From an uncultured Eubacteriales bacterium (lineage in GTDB: Bacteria; Bacillota; Clostridia; Oscillospirales; Oscillospiraceae), in the NCBI GenBank assembly GCA_900552475.1, contig USAC01000024.1, positions 1 through 24,817 of the forward strand: a stretch of DNA of 24,817 bases, written 5' to 3'. The notes below the pieces were generated by a model, which made no database searches, was not told where the DNA came from, and saw only the letters and a list, made by a program, of their open reading frames with translations. Each line of letters begins with the position of its first letter. Within the stretch, counting starts at the first letter, position 1. Of this stretch, positions 21,169-24,817 are shown piece by piece. A program made the position numbers and the translations under genes.

Positions 21169-21927
21169 TTGGAGCGAATCAGAAGCCTTGGCCGGTATCA
21201 GAAGGCCGTGCTGCTGGCCACGGCGCTCATGGCGCTGGTCTTTACCGCCGTCTATCTCACGGTGACGGCGCGGGTGGGGTTTGCCTTTGGGGACGCGATC
21301 CTGCTTGACGTGCATGAGGTCAGTGCCGACGTCTACACCGGGAAGGTGCGCGGCGAGACCGTCCGCTTTACCGTGAACGCGGATCGATCCGTGACGTTTC
21401 AGCGCGGCGAGCGGCTGTACGGCCCCTACACCGCCGCGGAGGATCCCACCGCCGTCCCCGCGGACTCCGCGCTTGCCGCGTACATGACGGGCGTGGAGCT
21501 TCGCCGCGGCGGCGAGGTTGTGTTCCGCGGCGGCGTGCTGGAAAACGGCGGCATGTATCTGCTCTACCGCGAGGACGGCGGCCTTGCGGACATCCGCGGC
21601 GTCGACGCGCCCGGCGATTACGCCGCGGACGAGAGCGGAAGCGTCGTCTCCGAAGAGCCGTCCGTCCTGACGCTGCTCACGCTCATAAGCGGCCCCGTGC
21701 TGCGGCACAAGGGGCAGTGGCCCGTGTGGCTCGGCGGCGTGCTGCTCTGCGTCATCACGGCGCTCACGGTGCTCTTCGCCGACGAGCTATTCCGCTGGCA
21801 CCTGTCGTTCCGGATCCGGAACGCCGACCGGGCGGAGCCGTCCGACTGGGAGATCGCGGGGCGGTATCTCTCGTGGACCGCGCTGCCGCTGCTGGCGCTG
21901 GTAGTTTTTATTCTGGGACTGCGGTGA
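21169..21927 (+). CDS. Unrecognised membrane protein
   Basis: A 252-residue protein of no family I recognise. One membrane helix near the N terminus (AVLLATALMALVFTAVYLTV), about 130 residues predicted outside the membrane and rich in beta strands (DVHEVSADVYTGKVRGETVR, RSVTFQRGERLYGPY), then two more helices (WLGGVLLCVITALTVLFADE and LSWTALPLLALVVFILGLR). The start is a TTG at 21169-21171, taken because GGAGG lies 8 bases upstream and no ATG is near; the extension further upstream runs through the promoter. Single-gene unit, ended by a strong terminator. Confidence 0.75.
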   Translation: MERIRSLGRYQKAVLLATALMALVFTAVYLTVTARVGFAFGDAILLDVHEVSADVYTGKVRGETVRFTVNADRSVTFQRGERLYGPYTAAEDPTAVPADSALAAYMTGVELRRGGEVVFRGGVLENGGMYLLYREDGGLADIRGVDAPGDYAADESGSVVSEEPSVLTLLTLISGPVLRHKGQWPVWLGGVLLCVITALTVLFADELFRWHLSFRIRNADRAEPSDWEIAGRYLSWTALPLLALVVFILGLR

Positions 21928-21956
21928 TGTCTGTGCACGCAGGAGTCTGAACGGAC

Positions 21957-21999
21957 AAAAGGGGCTGGAGCGCTTCGGCGCTCCAGCCCTTCTGTTTTT
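21957..21999 (+). terminator. Bidirectional terminator with TTCG loop
   Basis: Perfect 12-bp stem (21962-21973 with 21978-21989), TTCG tetraloop, A's before and TTCTGTTTTT after. It serves both the membrane-protein gene and the convergent surface-protein gene. Confidence 0.88.
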
Positions 22000-22003
22000 C
22001 CGC

Positions 22004-24817
22004 TTATTTGGTTTCGTGCTTTTTTCTGCCGATCACGGCCGCCGCGCAGAGGGCGGAGACGGTGAGGGCGATGACCCAGACGGTCACGCCGCGGTCGCCG
22101 GTGGGCTGCGCCGTGCCAGAATCCGCCGGGGTATCCGGGGTGTCCGGATTGGCGGGCTGGTCAGGCGTCGCCGGGGTGTTCGGCTGGATGGTGACATCGC
22201 TCATGTCATAGAGACTGGTCTGCCCATTGACGAAGCGGTAGTACGCCGCGAGGGCATAGTAGCCCTGCTCGGTGGCCATGCCGTCGAGCTCGCCGCTCGC
22301 GGTGTGGCGGAAGCCGCCGCCGTCCACATAGAAGCTCGCGAGCGCGTCGAGCGCGGTCATGCCGTTTTTCACGAAGCGGCTGTCGGTCGCCGGGTCGATG
22401 CCGAGCGCCGTCAGCGCGACGATGACCTGCGCGCAGGACTCGCTGTTCTCGCTGCCCCAGCTGACAAAGCCGCCGGTGGGCAGCTGCGCCGCCGAGAGGA
22501 CATCCAGCGCCTTGTCGACCGCCGCGCGGACGTTCTCGTCCGTATCATAGTAGGGCGCGAGCGCCTGCATGGCCATGGCGGTCATGTCGGGGTCGGCCGT
22601 CGTGCCGGTGAGGGCCCAGCCGCCGTTTTCGAGCGCGGCGTCGAGGATGGTCTGCATCAGCTTCTCGCGCGTCACGTCGCCGGAGGTCGGGTAGTCGTGG
22701 CTGTCAAGCGCGATGAGCGCCCAGATGGGGCCGTTGATGCCCTGATTCTCGATGAACTCCATGCTGTCGAGCCCGCCGAGCAGGTTGTACCCGCCGACGT
22801 CGGTGACATCCTTGCCGATGGCGGTCAGGGCGAGGATGATGCGGGAGTTCTCGGTGGAGCGCGCGTAGTCGAGACGGCCGTTTTCGTCGATGTTGGCCTT
22901 GACGTAGTCGACGACCGCGTCATAGTAATCGCTCGGCACGTCGCGGCCGGAGCGGGCCAGGCCGATGGTCATCCACTCGCCGCCGATGGACCCAACGCCG
23001 GGCGTACCCAGACCGGAGATGTAGTCGCCGGTGGTCTTGTAGATGGTGTCGAGCTGCGCCATCTGGCTCTCGTGCCTGAGCTGGTTGAGCTTGGCGACGG
23101 CATTTTCGAGCGTCTCGGCGCGGTCGGCGCCCACAAGCTCCTTGTCCTCGTCGGAGAGAGCGTCATAGGCGGACTTGGCGGCGTCGATGGCGGCGGCGCT
23201 GTCGAGCGTCACGTCGCCGATGGCGTCGATCAGATCCGCGGCATTCTCAATGTCGCCCTTGAGGACGGTGATGGTCAGGTCGCTGATCTCCATCTTATAG
23301 AAATTTGCATAGACATCCAGCCACTCATAGCCGCCGCTTCTGTGGGTAACATCCAGATAGCCGCCGTGAATTCTGTAGGTGCCCGCCGGGGTGGTCTTGG
23401 GCACGGTAAAGGTGATGCTCTTGAGCGCCACCTCGGGGCCGACGGGGGTAGTGCCCTCGCCCTCCCAGGAGTCGCCGCCCTTGGACCACTTGGAGAAAAT
23501 ATACTCCGCACCGGGGATGTTGGTGGAGTAGTTCAGCAGGCAGTATTGCAGCTTATAGTCCTGCGCCAACTGCTCAATAGGCAGAGAGGGGACGGAAATG
23601 GTAAGCTTATCCCCGGCCTTGACCTGGCCGCCGTTCTCGGCCACGGTCTCATACTTGGGCTCCAGTTTGAAGTCGGGGTTGTTCTCCACTTGCAGCGTAA
23701 TATCCGCCAGCATGCCGAAGCCATAGCGGGTGGAATCGGCGATGCCGCCGGTGTTGCCCTGATCGCCCTCGCTGTCGGGTTTAGAGCCGTAGCCCCGGCT
23801 ATCGGAGCTGCCCTTGGTGAGGGTGATCGTGCCGGATTCCGTCAGATAGGCCGCAACGCGGGGCTGATAAGATACCTGTTTTTTCACACCATTTTCATCA
23901 GTACGGTAAATATCGTGCTGGTTGTCTGTATTTACTACGCTCTGCAGAGGCATATCCGTATAGAACACCGTCGTGGTCGCAGGGTTATAAATACGGAGGA
24001 TCTTGTGGATATTGGTAGGCCGCCCGATGATCCAGATACCCGCCGTATCGCCGGTGCGCAGAGCCTCGCCGGGGCGGGAGATGTTCTCCTGCACATAGCG
24101 GGTGACCTTGCCCTTGAGGGAGTAGACCTGCGTGACGGTCTGTCCCTGGTAATCCGCCGTGACCTCGATGCCGTTGTAGCCGTCCTTGATGAGGATGGTC
24201 ACATTGCCGCTTTCATCGGGGGTGTAGTCGGTCTTGACGGGGGTGCCGTCGGTGTTGTACTGGAGATAATTATAGACGCTGACCTTGGCGTTGGTGCCGC
24301 TTACCTTAAAGGTGAAAGGCGCGCCCTCCGTGCCGTAGTCGTAGGTCCAGTTGTCGTATTTGCTGGTGTTGCTCAGAGAGGTGAAGTTCGTCAGATTCTT
24401 GTTCAGATCCTGAATAGCCGTCTCCTCGGGGCTATTGACATGGACGGGGATCTCCGGGATCTGACCATAGAAATTGCCCGCCTTGTCCGTAAAGGTAACG
24501 GTGAAGGTGGTGGTGCCTGCCTTCTTGGGCACCAGGTAATACTTCATGGCCGGAGTATTGCCAAAGCTGCTCAGGCCGCCATCCTTATAGACGTCCTCCA
24601 CTTCCTTGATCTCGAAGATGCTGTCGTCCTTGATGTCGAACTTCAGAATACCGGGCAGCGTATAGGGCAGACCCCTTTCAGTTGAGTAAGACGGATACAA
24701 AGAGGTTGGGCGATTCGTCCAGATCTCCCGGAACACGGCGGGATAATAGGTGTCCTCGTGGCCCAGGTCCAGATTATAGTGGTTGGCCGACATCATGAAG
24801 TCGTCGTAATATTCCGT
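22004..24817 (-). CDS. Large surface protein with alpha/alpha-toroid domain, N terminus outside window
   Basis: The last 937 residues of an exported surface protein; the frame is open at the right edge, so its start is not seen. The N-terminal visible part (24817 to about 23280) is beta-rich, with Ig-like segments such as FTVTFTDKAGNFYG and GNVTILIKDGYNGIEVTADY. A helical spacer (about 23240-23085, AIDAAKSAYDALSDEDKELV) leads to an alpha/alpha toroid (about 23040-22230) with GGEWMTIGLARSG, ALENGGWALTG and YVDGGGFRHTASGELDGMAT, resembling prenyltransferase/squalene-cyclase repeats. A Pro-Asp-Thr-rich wall linker follows (22190-22100), then PTGDRG, one helix (about 22085-22025) and RKKHETK. That order suits anchoring to the cell surface. 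No catalytic motif is seen; binding of a small molecule or glycan is possible. The first half is visibly less GC-rich than the second. Confidence 0.85.
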   Translation of the reverse strand, partial: TEYYDDFMMSANHYNLDLGHEDTYYPAVFREIWTNRPTSLYPSYSTERGLPYTLPGILKFDIKDDSIFEIKEVEDVYKDGGLSSFGNTPAMKYYLVPKKAGTTTFTVTFTDKAGNFYGQIPEIPVHVNSPEETAIQDLNKNLTNFTSLSNTSKYDNWTYDYGTEGAPFTFKVSGTNAKVSVYNYLQYNTDGTPVKTDYTPDESGNVTILIKDGYNGIEVTADYQGQTVTQVYSLKGKVTRYVQENISRPGEALRTGDTAGIWIIGRPTNIHKILRIYNPATTTVFYTDMPLQSVVNTDNQHDIYRTDENGVKKQVSYQPRVAAYLTESGTITLTKGSSDSRGYGSKPDSEGDQGNTGGIADSTRYGFGMLADITLQVENNPDFKLEPKYETVAENGGQVKAGDKLTISVPSLPIEQLAQDYKLQYCLLNYSTNIPGAEYIFSKWSKGGDSWEGEGTTPVGPEVALKSITFTVPKTTPAGTYRIHGGYLDVTHRSGGYEWLDVYANFYKMEISDLTITVLKGDIENAADLIDAIGDVTLDSAAAIDAAKSAYDALSDEDKELVGADRAETLENAVAKLNQLRHESQMAQLDTIYKTTGDYISGLGTPGVGSIGGEWMTIGLARSGRDVPSDYYDAVVDYVKANIDENGRLDYARSTENSRIILALTAIGKDVTDVGGYNLLGGLDSMEFIENQGINGPIWALIALDSHDYPTSGDVTREKLMQTILDAALENGGWALTGTTADPDMTAMAMQALAPYYDTDENVRAAVDKALDVLSAAQLPTGGFVSWGSENSESCAQVIVALTALGIDPATDSRFVKNGMTALDALASFYVDGGGFRHTASGELDGMATEQGYYALAAYYRFVNGQTSLYDMSDVTIQPNTPATPDQPANPDTPDTPADSGTAQPTGDRGVTVWVIALTVSALCAAAVIGRKKHETK

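Noticed and set aside
22016..24685. An 889-codon open frame on the plus strand
   Set aside because: It is the exact opposite strand of the surface-protein gene. Its product is low-complexity (G, A, V, D, H-rich) with no domain pattern, as expected from GC-rich antisense frames.

Overview
The window is gene-dense, GC-rich bacterial DNA. Strong AGGAGG-type ribosome sites, extended -10 promoters, Spx/ArsC-like proteins, a small alarmone synthetase, a Na+/alanine symporter, a TM1266-type [FeFe]-hydrogenase regulator and a NimA-like flavoprotein suggest an anaerobic GC-rich Clostridia, perhaps Oscillospiraceae. That placement is inference; no rRNA or tRNA gene was seen. No complete phage, transposon or CRISPR array is visible.

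Layout. 13-1490 (minus): Smr-domain protein, ArsC/Spx-like protein and a frameshifted nitrilase-family hydrolase. Back-to-back promoters separate them from 1631-3592 (plus): YfcE-like phosphoesterase, endonuclease IV and a Pr6Pr-like membrane protein. 3662-4389 (minus): YgjP-like metallopeptidase and DUF1653 protein. 4477-6290 (plus): tightly overlapping PPC/DUF296, Nudix, DUF523 (TudS-like) and NimA-like genes ending in a clear terminator. 6398-9575: an Fe3+/phosphonate-type ABC importer whose binding-protein gene has lost its start and whose permease appears to lack its last helix. 9585-12473: a promoter, a structured leader with a terminator-like hairpin, a TM1266-family regulator and a complete NitT/TauT-type ABC importer.

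12505-14508 holds a membrane-protein gene with an in-frame TAG at codon 6, a Lar-like zinc-ribbon gene, a small alarmone synthetase, and two copies of a 145-146 base intergenic element. 14508-17478 (minus): AGCS symporter, DUF2284 protein and a sirtuin. 17520-17855 (plus): an ArsC-family protein without its active-site cysteine. 17897-20978 (minus): zinc-ribbon protein, NhaC-type antiporter and CDF metal exporter, coupled by 4-base overlaps. 21169-21927 (plus): an unrecognised membrane protein. 22004 to the right edge (minus): the 3' part of a large surface protein.

The most novel signal is the repeated element at 13044-13189 and 14310-14454. Both copies have three hairpins, the middle one 13 bp in each with the same 7-base loop and three compensated base-pair changes. 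A third fragment carries only the first 11 bases. All three lie in convergent gaps just past a terminator-like hairpin. The second candidate is the TM1266-ABC operon with its folded leader. Four genes carry apparent lesions (frameshift, lost 5' end, lost 3' end, early stop), which may be real decay or assembly error.
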